From assembly GCA_026874595.1 (NCBI GenBank), contig CM049313.1, positions 37,018,159 to 37,082,158 on the forward strand: a stretch of 64,000 nt of DNA, read 5' to 3'. Shown here piece by piece: positions 13,040 through 24,718 of the stretch (its first letter is position 1; every line of letters starts with the position of its first letter). The position numbers and the translations under genes were made by a program. Under the pieces are notes generated by a model that saw only the letters and a program-made list of their open reading frames with translations, was not told where the DNA came from and ran no database searches. The DNA is from Sipunculus nudus. Taxonomy: Eukaryota; Annelida; Sipuncula; Golfingiida; Sipunculidae.

Positions 13040-14500
13040 CCCCCTCTTGTTGTCCCCTGCTTGACTTGACTTAAATATGTTTTAGTTTTTATTTTCCCCT
13101 GAAGATGACTCCTCTTGTCACAGTGGCTGTGTTTTAGTTTTCATTGTCTCCTGAAGATGTCTCCACATATCATAAGTTTTGTTGTGAATTGGGAACAAAA
13201 GGGGAAATTTGTTTTTGTTTTGGAGCCGGTGATCATAAATATCAGACAGACCCTCCAAAACTTATCCCAACCAAGGTATGCATGAGAGCAATCACTGAGC
13301 CAAATTTGAATGAAATCAGATAATATTTAGGTAATTTTTTGCATGGAAACAACTAGGATATCAGCAGAAGCTGACAAAAGCCCTCAGCCAAAACAACAGT
13401 GTTTAGAGGTGGTAACAGTAACAAGTACTAAATATCTGTTCTCATATGGATGTATATCTGTACATGTCTCAGTTATAAATTTAAAATGGAGAGGTATGTA
13501 CCATGAATCATAACAATCCACCAAATGCTTCCTGAAAAATAAGCTTCTAAGTTTTATTCTATTATAAGCTCTGTGACCTTGAAAAGTAGGTCAAGGTCAC
13601 CCATCTTTGAACTTGACCCAGATTTTGTAGATATACGTCTTCACCAAACAAATAAAATTCCTCTTGTGAATCCTTTTAGAGATATCCCGCTCACAAGGCC
13701 AAAGTTGAAAAATCCAAGAAAAATTCATTAAAAATCAGAAATTGCAGATGGCACCCCAAAACTTGTGCAGCAGTTACAGACCATCAGTCCCTATGATCAT
13801 AGTAAAAAAAATTGTGAAAATCCACCCAATGGTTTCTGAGAAATAAGCTTCTAAATGTTTTTTCTATAATCAGCTCTAAAGCGTAGAAAAAGAGGTCAAG
13901 GTCACCCATCTTTGAACTTGACCGAGATTGTGTCAATATACAACTTCACTGAAAAAATAAAATTCCTACAGTGAATCCTTTTAGAGATAGCCCGCTCACA
14001 AGCCCAAAGTTGAAAAAAAAAACGATAAAAATTCATTAAAAATCAGAAATTGTAGGTGGCGCCACCAAACTTGTGAAGCAGGTACAGACTGTCAGTCCCA
14101 ATAATCATAGTAAGTTTTGTGAAAATCCACCAAATGGTTCCTGAGTAATAAGCATCTAAGTGTTTTTCTATAATCAGCTCTAAAATGTAGAAAAATAGGT
14201 CAAGGTCACCCATCTTTGATCTTGACCGAGATTTTGTCGATATACATCTTTAACAAGGAAATAAAATTCTGACGGTGAATCCTTTTCAAAATATCCCGCT
14301 CACAAGGTAAAAGTTAACGGACGCCGGACGGATGGACAGACAGACGGATGGATGGACGGACAGCCAGCTTGGGTGACGACAATAGCCCATCAGCCTAATG
14401 GCTGAGGGCTAAAAACCTGATGGACAGACAGACAGACAGATGGATAGACAGACAAAACCCAAATCAATGTCCCCCATTCTGCGGAAAAGTGGGGGACAAA
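13040..14500 (-). mobile_element. family E repeat element, interrupted by family C
   Basis: The right end has a GACAGACAGACAGATGG tract and then a hairpin: GTCCCCCA (14472 region) pairs with TGGGGGAC, followed by AAAAAG. This resembles the right ends of the other families. The left limit is uncertain; a GTCCCC near 13,051 may be the inverted partner. The sequence to the left (GCATGGAAACAA, ending 13352) and right (CCTGATGGACAGACAG, from 14416) of family C reads as one continuous element, so C appears to have landed inside E. Confidence 0.4.
13353..14415 (-). mobile_element. family C non-autonomous Helitron-like element
   Basis: On the minus strand the 3' end is a small hairpin (TCAGC-ttct-GCTGA), then TATC and CTAG, with T as the next flanking base, which is the Helitron 3' signature. 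The minus-strand 5' end is TTTTTAGCCCTCAGCC; the same AGCCCTCAGCC occurs inverted just inside the other end (near 13380), giving asymmetric terminal inverted repeats. The 5' end itself can fold (AGCCCATCAGCC with GGCTGAGGGCT). The body holds 2.7 copies of a ~305-bp module, each with TCAAGGTCA (13591, 13896, 14200). One module carries GGTGGCGCCACC at 14055. No protein is encoded. Confidence 0.7.
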
Positions 14501-15436
14501 AAGTAAAGACATGCCATACTGGATATATCAACCTTATAGCAATTTAAATGCACCCTAGCTGTTGCATTCCTAACACCAGCCGGACAATGAGTTACACCAT
14601 TACATTAACCATGTTAAACCACATGGATCAGCACCTGCAGCAAAGACTTTTTTAACGGATGGTGCCCATGAGCTGTTGATGAGACTTTCCACTGAATGAG
14701 GATGAAGGTAGCCATATGATAAGAAAATTTTTGAATTTTTAAGCCTCCCTGATTTCATGTTTACATGTGCAGGGTCAAGAATAATCCAGAATGAAGTCAT
14801 TATCTGTTGTTAAAGCATTATAGCACTAATCACTGAGGTTCTATCAAGATTCCATCATTAGGTGTGAACCAGAGGCCTCCTGCTCCACAGTACAACCCCT
14901 TAAACAAGGCTCCTTGTAGGATTTCTACCACTGGATCAAATACTACAAGACATAAATTTAGTTTTACATCACCAAAATAGCCAAAAGATGTCCAATTTTA
15001 GAATGAGTATAATTAATATGCAAAACCATGATCATGCTGACAGCATTTTACTAAAGATATGGAGAGTTGGGGCTGCTAAGCTTTGCTGCATGGTGCTTAA
15101 CTTCATACATTATTTTTATATGCTGAGACCCCTGCTTCTTACAAAATGACTTGTCTAAGAGCCATAGGGTGGGGTCAACACCGTAGGCCTGCTACTGGAA
15201 AAGTGATCTCTATCGGCTCTCTGACCCATAGGGCACCAAACTTAATCATGCTGGTCTCAATGGGTTAGTCCTCTTATAGTGAAGGAAGGGTGTGTGTAGG
15301 CTACAGTATATATGGAATATCCTACATCCTGTCCAGACTGCAATACACAGTTTAAAGTGATGACTGAACTCAGTGATAAGACACATACACATCACCCAGT
15401 AACACCTGCATGACGTTGTTGTCTTCTCCACCAGGG
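14501..15436. other. mostly unrecognised; contains a SINE-like segment
   Basis: Apart from the tRNA-like segment at 14821-14935, no feature is recognised. Short ORFs on the minus strand have no visible domain. Confidence 0.5.
14821..14935 (-). repeat. possible tRNA-derived SINE
   Basis: On the minus strand, AGCCTTGTTTAAGGGGTT looks like box A and GGTTCACACC like box B, followed by a tail ending AGAACCTCAGTGATTAGTGC. The tail is shared with the segment at 1990-2100. Confidence 0.35.
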
Positions 15437-16950
15437 ATGGAACTGGTGGCCCATGGGCCATGACGCTCAGCTGAATTCAAGGAATGTTAAACAATGAGCA
15501 AATGATTGCCAGAGTGCAAATAATTCATGAATTTTGTGAAGAGTCCTTGGAAATGTCTGGTTTACGAGAAAACTCTCCAAGACGGATTAACATGCCAAAT
15601 TTCAGACCAATACTAGGAACCACTCCTAAAATATGAGCAATGTACCCCCAAAAAACCTGTATGGATAGACGCCACAAGAAAACTATTGAAGATGGCACCA
15701 CCAGTCTTGTTCACAAGATGTAGGTGTTGAGGATCGATGAACATGCACATAAACCCAATTCATTGAAGAACCACTAAGACGAACAGATGGCAAATGCACA
15801 GATGAACTCTTCGCTAAAAGTATTGTAGGTTGCGCCACCGGTCGCAATTATGAGATAGAGAGATCCATGGACATGCAGACTTTCAGCACAATACATTCAG
15901 CCACTCCTGAGATATGGGCTGTTATCTAAAAATCACCCAGATCTGTACTGCACAGAAAGGATTGCTGGTGGTGCCACCTGTCTTTGATAGGCACAACAAC
16001 ATAGGTGAAGGAACAACTATGCTGGGTTTCGGAAAGATCTGACCAAGGGTCTCAAAGGAGTTCTCTGGAAACTAAAGCATTTTTTTTGTATTACATTTTA
16101 TTTATTCTGGGGTAACTTACAAGACCCATAACTTTGACAATTTCCATGGAGACTTTCATGGACCTCCTTTGATGTCAAGTTAGAAAATTTCAGGTCCAGC
16201 GGTTATGATTTGTGCCCTGTTAACAGATGACAGATTCTTTAAAATTATAAAAAAAATAGACAAAAAAAACGAAAAAAAATTATCAAAATATAAGTGGGGC
16301 CACCAGTTTGCAGGAACTGATGGAACACTCCATGATCAATATTCATGCACAGAATCATGGTGATCAATGCATTAGTTATTCAGATACTTGAGCTTTTGTA
16401 TCAAAATTTTAATTATTCTGAGGGGTACTTACAAGCCCGATGGCTTGGAGGATCTGAGTAACAGAGACCTCATTTCAGGTTTCCATACAGACTTTTTATG
16501 GACCTCCTTTGATGTCAAGTTAGAAGATTCCAGGTCCAGCAGTTACAAATTGTGCCCTGTAAACAGATGACAGCTTCCTTGAAGGTATCAAAATTAGAGA
16601 GAAAAAAATCATAAAGATTAGAAAAAATTACCGGTGGCGCCACCAGTTTTTAGGAACGGATGGATGACTCCATGATCAAAATTCATGCAAAGAATCATGT
16701 TGATCAAGGCAGTAATTATTCAGATACTGAAGCTTTTGTATAAAAAATTTGATTATTCTAGGGGTACTTAAGAGACCCATAGCTCAGAAAAAAATAGGTA
16801 ACAGAGACCTCATTTCAGGTTATCAGGGAGATTTATCATGGACCTCCCTGGATGTCAAGTTAGAAGATTCCAGGTCCACCTGTTATGATTTGTGCCCTGT
16901 TAACAGACAGCAGGATGGACGACTGAAAAAGGGTGATCGCTATATATACA
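15437..16950 (-). mobile_element. family B element, right end lost
   Basis: The left end shows the palindrome GGCCCATGGGCC followed by ATGACGCTCAGCTGA, the family B left terminus. The right half has about 2.5 copies of the ~345-bp family B module (GGTAACAGAGACCTCATTTC; TTGTGCCCTGTTAACAGA). An exact GGTGGCGCCACC lies at 16633. Three related palindromes with substitutions lie at about 15694, 15833 and 15965. The usual right-end hairpin and CAGCTGAGCTAAAAA are missing after GGTGATCGCTATA, so the end is truncated. Confidence 0.6.
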
Positions 16951-17207
16951 GAAATATAGGAAAAATATAGGCTTCTCTGCACAACAATGATTTATTCTGT
17001 TATTTAAAATGACCATCCGTTCCCCAAGGAGAATCTAAAAGGAGAGATCTATATTTAACTGGTTTTGATGGTTGTACATGTATGACTGCAACATATAGAT
17101 GCACAGTTCTACAAAACAGCTGTTAGTTTTCAATACTTACAGGTCTCTATAACACAGATTATTCAGAATTAAGTTATACTGGAAACATGATTATGCAGTG
17201 ACAAATA

Positions 17208-17812
17208 TAGGAAAATATAGATCAAGGCCTAAATGCTAGAAAATATAGAAAATCAAGGCCTAAATGCTGTAAAATATATGAGATAAGGTCTAAATGCTGG
17301 AAATATAGGAGATCAAAGCCTTAATGCTGGAAAATATAGGAGATCAAGGCCTAAATGCTGGAAAATATAGGAGATCAAGGCCTAAATGCTGGAAAATATA
17401 GAAGATTAAGGCCTTAATGCTCGAAAATATAGGAGATTGAGGCCTAAATGCTGGAAAATATAGGAGATCAAGGCCTAAATGCTGGAAAATATAGGAGATC
17501 AAGGCCTAAATGCTGTAAAATATAGGAGATTGAGGCCTAAATGCTAGAAAATATAGAAAATCACGGCCTAAAGGCTGTAAAATATATGAGATAAGGTCTA
17601 AATGCTGGAAATATAGGAGATCAAGGCCTAAATGCTGGAAAATATAGGAGATCAAGGTCTAAATGCTGAAAATATAGGAGATCAAGGCCTAAATGCTGGA
17701 AAATATAGAAGATTAAGGCCTAAATGCTCCAAAAAAATAGTAGATTAAGGCCTAAAAGCTAGAAAATATAGAAGATCAAGGCCTAAATGCTGGAAAATAT
17801 AGGATAATATGT
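17208..17812. repeat. 31-bp minisatellite
   Basis: About 19 copies of GAAAATATAGGAGATCAAGG followed by CCTAAATGCTG. The pair of units near 17,220-17,300 (with AAATCA and GAGATAAGGTC variants) recurs near 17,545-17,625, which points to a multi-unit duplication inside the array. Short ATATAGGAAAATATAG fragments occur just upstream and may be the seed. Confidence 0.95.
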
Positions 17813-20800
17813 GTCAATTTTTTCAAAAGAAAATATTGGAATATATAGGAAATATAGCAGGAGTCAGTTGCAGTCCTGAAATAGTTTGAGAAATGAACAA
17901 AATTGAAGCCTGCCAGCCTGACGAGGATAAGCATTCCTGCCTCATGACTGTTTAACCGACACTTTAAGTCAGTTACCAAGGTTTGTAAAAACCTCATTTT
18001 GACTATATTTTCATTACAGGTATTTAAGGTAGAGGGGACCACAAGGATGCCTCCTGCGGAAGGCACCTCAATAATATAAGCCCTTACTAATAGTTAAGTA
18101 AGGATGAGTTGGTTATGTGATTCACAGGACTGCACCTTTATTTATAAACTGATGGTGGTGGCATGAAGTTGTTGTCACACAACTCTTCTGGGTCCAAACC
18201 AAAGAAATGCATCAGAACAAAGCCAAGTGTGGCTTAATTGCCCTTGTCCATTTCACTAGCAATACCTACTGGAGATATCTGACATGTATGATTCTGGGTT
18301 ATTAACACACATGTGCATGGCAGTCCACAGCAAAAATTTTTTTTTTGGCCCAGTTACAGTGACATAACTTATACTTTAAGTTATAGCATCCTTGGCAACT
18401 GCGAGAAAGGGTTCAAATTGGAAACACTGTATGTTTTGAATGAATATCTGTATCTGACAATCCATGCTTCATATGTCAACAAAATAATTATGTTAATTCC
18501 TTTATTTCTGGTCATATTACAAAAATATGTTGCTATGTTGCTTTAATATAGTGGCATTCTACCTAGTATTTATTAATAGTAGACACCTGATTACTTGATT
18601 TCATCACCAAGCCTGTTCTTTTAAATGCGGAGGTCAGATGACCCGAACCCTGCATACACAAACCCTGCCCAATCTTGCAGCAATGAGGTCTATTGAGAGG
18701 GTCATTTTCCATATTTTTCCCCATAGATCCTAAGGTGTAGGACATTATTTTGAGAAAAGTCTACCACAGAGACATATATCAGAAACTACACCAACTGCGT
18801 GTATCCAACAAGTGAGCTCAACCCCTGAAAAATCTGTAACCCAGCAAAGTTGAGTGGACCTGTCCTAATGCAGGAAAGGGTAATATTCTAGTCCTCCGGT
18901 ACAAACTGGTACCTGTAATTTGCAAGTTTCACTGTTCATGCAAAATGTTTAATATTATTTTGCCATGCTTCATTGTTAATATCAAATTGTATTCTAAAAT
19001 ATTGTAAATAAAGTACAAGCTTGGACAAATACATCACAATATTCCAGACCTCCACAGATGTCTTCAACAATCTGTCTTGATGACCAAATTAGAGGTTTCT
19101 GTGCCAATTTTAAGCAATTAAACATAAAAATCTAGACAAGGGCCAGCTGGTATCCTTGTTACATTTGAATCAAGTAAAAGAAGAACCACTTTACACAAAC
19201 AAACAAAATGAGAAATTACTTAGTTACATTACCACACAAGGTGTGCCATGGAGTACAGAAACTAACATACAAGACGTGGGATAATTAACATTTAACGACA
19301 AGGCAGTGTTCACAAACTTTCAGAAGATTGCTGGGACAATCCCATGTCAAGAGTAATAAGGAACTGCATGTATATACAATGCACTGAAACTCTTGATAAT
19401 TTTTGTAATGAAAGTTGCAGATGCAGTTTACTTCTGAATGAACAATGAAATAGGAATCTAATAAAATATTAATAAAACTATCCAAAAATAAAATAGTTCA
19501 TGAATTCTTTATGTCCTTTTCACCATTTTTTCCCAAAAGCTTTATGACTTATTGCGTACAATTTTCCAACTAAAATGTTATGATTTTTTCATAATTTGGT
19601 GGGTGTTAAAACCCTTGACATTACAAAACCAAACACTATGGACCAGAAGGTGTGCAGCTGAACTTTCCGATGTGTTCTCTGTGCTACACAAAACACTGGA
19701 TGAAGAATTTAAAGTGTTGGCATGGGAGACACAGCATCTCCATATATTACTCGCCTCTGGCTACTCTGAATGCTACACACTCCAGCCTCTGGACCAACAT
19801 TTTACTCTCTTATGCTTTTTCAATAAGAAAATGAAATTGGGTCTAATCAAGATGAAACTGTGATATCAGAGTTTTTGCCAGTAGGGCTGTCACAAGTATT
19901 AAGGGCTTATAAGCCTGGCCTGGAAGCCTGCACTCTTATGAATATGAAATCCTGGTCTGATGAGCCTACTGGGTTGCCCAACTGAGAAAGACGCAGGAAC
20001 AAACACATATACAACACTAGCCCAACACTTGTGTGAATCATAATAACATAATCTCACATATGGCTTATCATCCGATGCTTTTGCCGCACAGCATAAACAC
20101 AGCTGTTTAGGAAACATAGACGCAACACATAGGGGTCACAGAGGGTTGTAAGTCTGCCATCTCAGCCAAATAAATAGTTGTGACTGGGGTTATGAGTGCA
20201 AGTTTACGATATTCTTGTGACATCCTTCGCAGCTTAGTCAGAAATCACTCTCTGGCAAGATTACCTGGGGCGCTATATCCACATGTATGTGCAATAACCC
20301 AGGACGATACGGCGATATACGGTTACATCTCCCAAAAAAACTTGTACGCTACTGGGGTCCCATGCCACTGAAGTTGTGATTTATAGTTTTCGTGGACTGC
20401 ATGATCATTGCGCTTCCAAGACGCCTGGGTGTGAAAAATCAATGGGGCCATCCATAACGAACTCTGTGAATCCTAATCAAGGCCAAAATGAAATCACACA
20501 ACCAATACCTACCAGTTACGTAACAGATCTCCAAATGAAAGTTTTAATGAGCACAAACAGTACGTGTGATGATAAATAGATTAATTTAGTTAAAAGAGCA
20601 TTCCTTCAGTCAAAGCAATTACATTTTTAAGTAAGTGTAAAAAAGGGGCAGGCCTATTCATACATCTGAGTGGTAGTTTTTTGGCAGATAAAGTGATCTA
20701 ATTTGATGCTGAACTCTGGGGACTCTGTGATTCTTTTCCAGCTCAGCCCAATAGAGAAGCCGGCAAGAACCTTGTAATAAGACACGCTTTGATGGTATCT

Positions 20801-21165
20801 ATGTTGTTTAATTGGACAGGGATGCTATATTACAGGGTACGTAATATCAGCTTCACAGTAAACACAGATTGACTATCTGATCACCCTTTGATGATTTAAT
20901 GCTTGTTCCAAAGCATATGTATCACATGACACAGTTATATACCCAAGTCCCCGAGTATACCAACAAAAATAGAACTTTGAGAAAAATGTAGGTTCTCAGG
21001 TATTATTTGAATGTCTGCATTATTTGCTTATCAGGTTACAATTCTAAAAATATAGCCTACAACATCACAATTTGATAGAAAAATTACATATAGAACACAG
21101 TCCCTCAAGTAAAATTCTTATAGCATAAAGTATGATATCTACGGTTCCAGTGATGTTGTTGAGTC
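17813..21165. other. mostly unrecognised sequence (3.3 kb)
   Basis: No clear gene. One ORF at 19552-19863 has a weak reverse-transcriptase-like stretch, listed separately. The rest lacks recognisable repeats or RNA genes. Confidence 0.5.
19640..19800 (+). pseudogene. possible LINE reverse-transcriptase relic
   Basis: The peptide RRCAAELSDVFSVLHKTLDE resembles the segment between endonuclease and reverse transcriptase in many animal LINEs (a CA-EL-VF-LF-SL pattern). The following AWETQHLHILL could be a decayed WKTAHI-P block. The open frame spans 103 codons from 19552 and shows no catalytic motif. The similarity is by eye and weak. Confidence 0.22.
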
Positions 21166-23756
21166 AACATCATCCGAGTCTGAGTTCAAGTCTGAGTCCA
21201 GGCTCCATGAGTCTGAGTCTTTGAGGTTCCAGTCCAAGTCCAGTCTGAGTCCAGGCTCAATGAGTCTGAGTCTATGAGGTTCCAGTCCAAGTCCAGTCTG
21301 AGTCCAGGCTCAATGAGTCTGAGTCTATGAGGTTCCAGTCCAAGTCCAGTCTGAGTCCAGGCTCCATGAGTCTGAGTCTATGAGGTTCCAGTCCAAGTCC
21401 AGTCTGAGTCCAGGCTCCATGAGTCTGAGTCTTTGAGGTTCCAGTCCAAGGCCAGTCTGAGTCCAGGCTCCATGAGTCTGAGTCTTTGAGGTTCCAGTCC
21501 AAGTCCAGTCTGAGTCCAGGCTCCATGAGTCTGAGTCTTTGAGGTTCCAGTCCAAGTCCAGTCTTAGTCCAGGCTCCATGAGTCTGAGTCTTTGAGGTTT
21601 CAGTCCAAGTCCAGTCTGAGTCCAGGTTCCATGAGTCTGAGTCTTTGAGGTTCCAGTCCAAGTCCAGTCCAAGTCCAGGCTCCATGAGTCTGAGTCTTTG
21701 AGGTTCCAGTCCAAGTCCAGGCTCCATGAGTCTGAGTCTTTGAGGTTCCAGTCCAAGTCCAGGCTCCATGAGTCTGAGTCTTTGAGGTTCCAGTCAAAGT
21801 CCAGGCTCCATGAGTCTGAGTCTATGAGGTTCCAGTCCAAGTCCAGTCTGAGTCCAGGCTCCATGAGTCTGAGTCTATGAGGTTCCAGTCCAAGTCCAGT
21901 CTGAGTCCAGGCTCCATGAGTCTGAGTCTTTGAGGTTCCAGTCCAAGTCTAGTCTGAGTCCAGGCTCCATGAGTCTGAGTCTTTGAGGTTCCAGTCCAAG
22001 TCCAGTCTGAGTCCAGGCTCCATGAGTCTGAGTCTTTGAGGTTCCAGTCCAAGTCCAGTCCAAATCCAGGCTCCATGAGTCTGAGTCTTTGAGGTTCCAG
22101 TCCAAGTCCAGTCTGAGTCCAGGCTCCATGAGTCTGAGTCTATGAGGTTCCAGTCCAAGTCCAGTCTGAGTCCAGGCTCCATGAGTCTGAGTCTTTGAGG
22201 TTCCAGTCCAAGTCCAGTCTGAGTCCAGGCTCAATGAGTCTGAGTCTTTGAGGTTCCAGTCCAAGTCCAGTCTGAGTCCAGGCTCCATGAGTCTGAGTCT
22301 TTGAGGTTCCAGTCCAAGTCCAGTCTGAGTCCAGGCTCCATGAGTCTGAGTCTTTGAGGTTCCAGTCCAAGTCCAGTCCAAATCCAGGCTCCATGAGTCT
22401 GAGTCTTTGAGGTTCCAGTCCAAGTCCAGTCCGAGTCCAGGCTCCATGAGCCTGAGTCTTTGAGGTTCCAGTCCAAGTCCAGTCTGAGTCCAGGCTCAAT
22501 GAGTCTGAGTCTTTGAGGTTCCAGTCCAAGTCCAGTCTGAGTCCAGGCTCAATGAGTCTGAGTCTATGAGGTTCCAGTCCAAGTCCAGTCTGAGTCCAGG
22601 CTATACATGTCTGAGTCCTTGAGGTTCCAGTCCAAGTCCAGGTTCCATGAGTCTGAGTCCTTGAGGTTCCAGTCCAAGTCCAGTCTGAGTCCAGGCTCCA
22701 TGAGTCTGAGTCTTTGAGGTTCCAGTCCAAGTCCAGTCTGAGTCCAGGCTCCATGAGTCTGAGTCTTTGAGGTTCCAGTCCAAGTCCAGTCTGAGTCCAG
22801 GCTCCATGAGTCTGAGTCTTTGAGGTTCCAGTCCAAGTCCAGTCTGAGTCCAGGCTCCATGAGTCTGAGTCTTTGAGGTTCCAGTCCAAGTCCAGTCCAA
22901 ATCCAGGCTCCATGAGTCTGAGTCTTTGAGGTTCCAGTCCAAGTCCAGTCCAAGTCCAGGCTCCATGAGTCTGAGTCTTTGAGGTTCCAGTCCAAGTCCA
23001 GTCTGAGTCCAGGCTCCATGAGTCTGAGTCTTTGAGGTTCCAGTCCAAGTCCAGTCCAAGTCCAGGCTCCATGAGTCTGAGTCTTTGAGGTTCCAGTCCA
23101 AGTCCAGGCTCCGTGAGTCTGAGTCTTTGAGGTTCCAGTCCAAGTCCAGGCTCCATGAGTCTGAGTCTATGAGGTTCCAGTCCAAGTCCAGTCTGAGTCC
23201 AGGCTATACATGTCTGAGTCCTTGAGGTTCCAGTCCAAGTCCAGTCTGAGTCCAGGTTCCATGAGTCTGAGTCTATGAGGTTCCAGTCCAAGTCCAGTCT
23301 GAGTCCAGGTTCCATGAGTCTGAGTCCTTGAGGTTCCAGTCCAAGTCCAGTCCAAGTCCAGGTTCCATGAGTCTGAGTCCTTGAGGTTCCAGTCCAAGTC
23401 CAGGCTCCATGAGTCTGAGTCTATGAGGTTCCAGTCCAAGTCCAGTCTGAGTCCAGGCTCCATGAGTCTGAGTCTTTGAGGTTCCAGTCCAAGTCCAGGC
23501 TCCATGAGTCTGAGTCTATGAGGTTCCAGTCCAAGTCCAGTCTGAGTCCAGGCTCTACATGTCTGAGTCCTTGAGGTTCCTGTCCAAGTCCAGTCCAAGT
23601 CCAGGTTCCATGTCTGAGTCCTTGAGGTTCCAGTCCAAGTCCAGTCTGAGTCCAGGCTCCATGAGTATGAGTCCTTGAGGTTTCAGTCCAAGTCCACCTT
23701 CCTTGAGTCCGAGTGATCTGGAAATGCAGTCCAAACCTGAGTATGAGTCCAATGAA
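21166..23756. repeat. 53-bp minisatellite (2.6 kb)
   Basis: About 49 copies of a unit built from AGTCC/AGTCT words: GAGTCTGAGTCTTTGAGGTT, then CCAGTCCAAGTCCAGTCTGA, then GTCCAGGCTCCAT. A 42-bp form lacks 11 bases (CAGTCTGAGTC) and occurs singly and in short runs (around 21,700-21,800, 23,100-23,160 and 23,390). The minus strand has no stop codon in any frame of the unit, so overlapping ORFs of up to 391 codons appear; since 53 is not a multiple of three the frame rotates through three peptides, which argues against coding. Decayed AGTCC words continue on both flanks. Confidence 0.97.
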
Positions 23757-24046
23757 ATTCTCTTTATAAACAGAAATTTAAATTGAATTTTTAGATTAAC
23801 ATAAGTATTTTTATGTAAGTTTATGTAAGCCTTTTATTTTTGGGTTTAATAACATTGAGCTCCTGCAGGCTAAGGCTTGGATATAGTCATATTTGTAATA
23901 TTCTGTTATAATTATATAGTAGTTTGAACATTTATATAAAAGTCTTTATTACTTTATTATTCTGCCTGATTTTTTCAAAGCTATACCTCCGAGTCCAAGT
24001 ATAAGTCACATTCCAGACCCTCAAGTCTTAGTCCCTAAACTAGCCT
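23757..24046. other. AT-rich spacer ending in decayed AGTCC repeats
   Basis: AT-rich up to ~23,985, then GAGTCCAAGTATAAGTCAC and related AGTC words resembling the preceding minisatellite. The AT-rich part may be an insertion into the array. Confidence 0.4.
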
Positions 24047-24718
24047 GAGGGACCCATGGGTCTTGATGCTAAGCTGAATTTGACTATAAGGATAAGTCTA
24101 TGAGCTTTTTCAAAATATGGGTTCTGTGATCAGTTTGAAGCCAACTTGTCTACCAAAACTTGACTTATCATCCATAAACTAATCTGGGAAAAGATAGGCT
24201 CTGTGACCTTGCCCTTTGACCTAGTGATCCCAATATCAAAAGGAAACTTCCCCTATTGGCAGGTGCATCACATATGGATAATGGAAGATTTGAGATGAAA
24301 AGTTTGGCTTAAAATACATTCACACTCTTTTTAAAGAAGTGGGTCCTGTGACCTTGACCTTTAACCTCATGAACCCATATCAAAAGGGTTCTTACATTAT
24401 TGGTGGATCAAAAATAAGTCAAGATAGAAAACAATATGTCAATGCAAACTGGAGTTATAATCTGGAAATATATATGTGAACAGATGGCCCTTGTGACCTT
24501 GACCTTTGACCTTGTGACCCCAAAATCAATCAGGTTCTTTCCCAATTAGCAGGTCAGATATATAATTTTGGATGAATAGTTTGGGTTAAAATGCATCCAC
24601 AATTGCTCTAAATAAGTTGGTCCAGTGACCTTAACCTTTGACCTCATGACCCCAAAATCAATGGAGTTCAAGCATTAGAGGTGGGCCATATATAAGTCAG
24701 GTTTGAAATCCAACAAGT
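24047..24718 (-). mobile_element. family B-type left end with ~140-bp TGACCT-rich modules
   Basis: It starts with GACCCATGGGTC and GCTAAGCTGA, a variant of the family B left terminus. The body has four ~132-146-bp modules, each with a form of TGACCTTGACCTTTGACCT (24203, 24349, 24493, 24625) followed by CATGACCCCAAAATCAAT-like sequence. No right-end hairpin is seen before the next left terminus at 24719, so the element is either truncated or the host of that copy. Confidence 0.5.

Noticed and set aside
22140-23315. 391-codon minus-strand ORF
   Set aside because: It lies wholly inside the 53-bp minisatellite, all three frames are open, and the frame rotates every unit; composition explains it.
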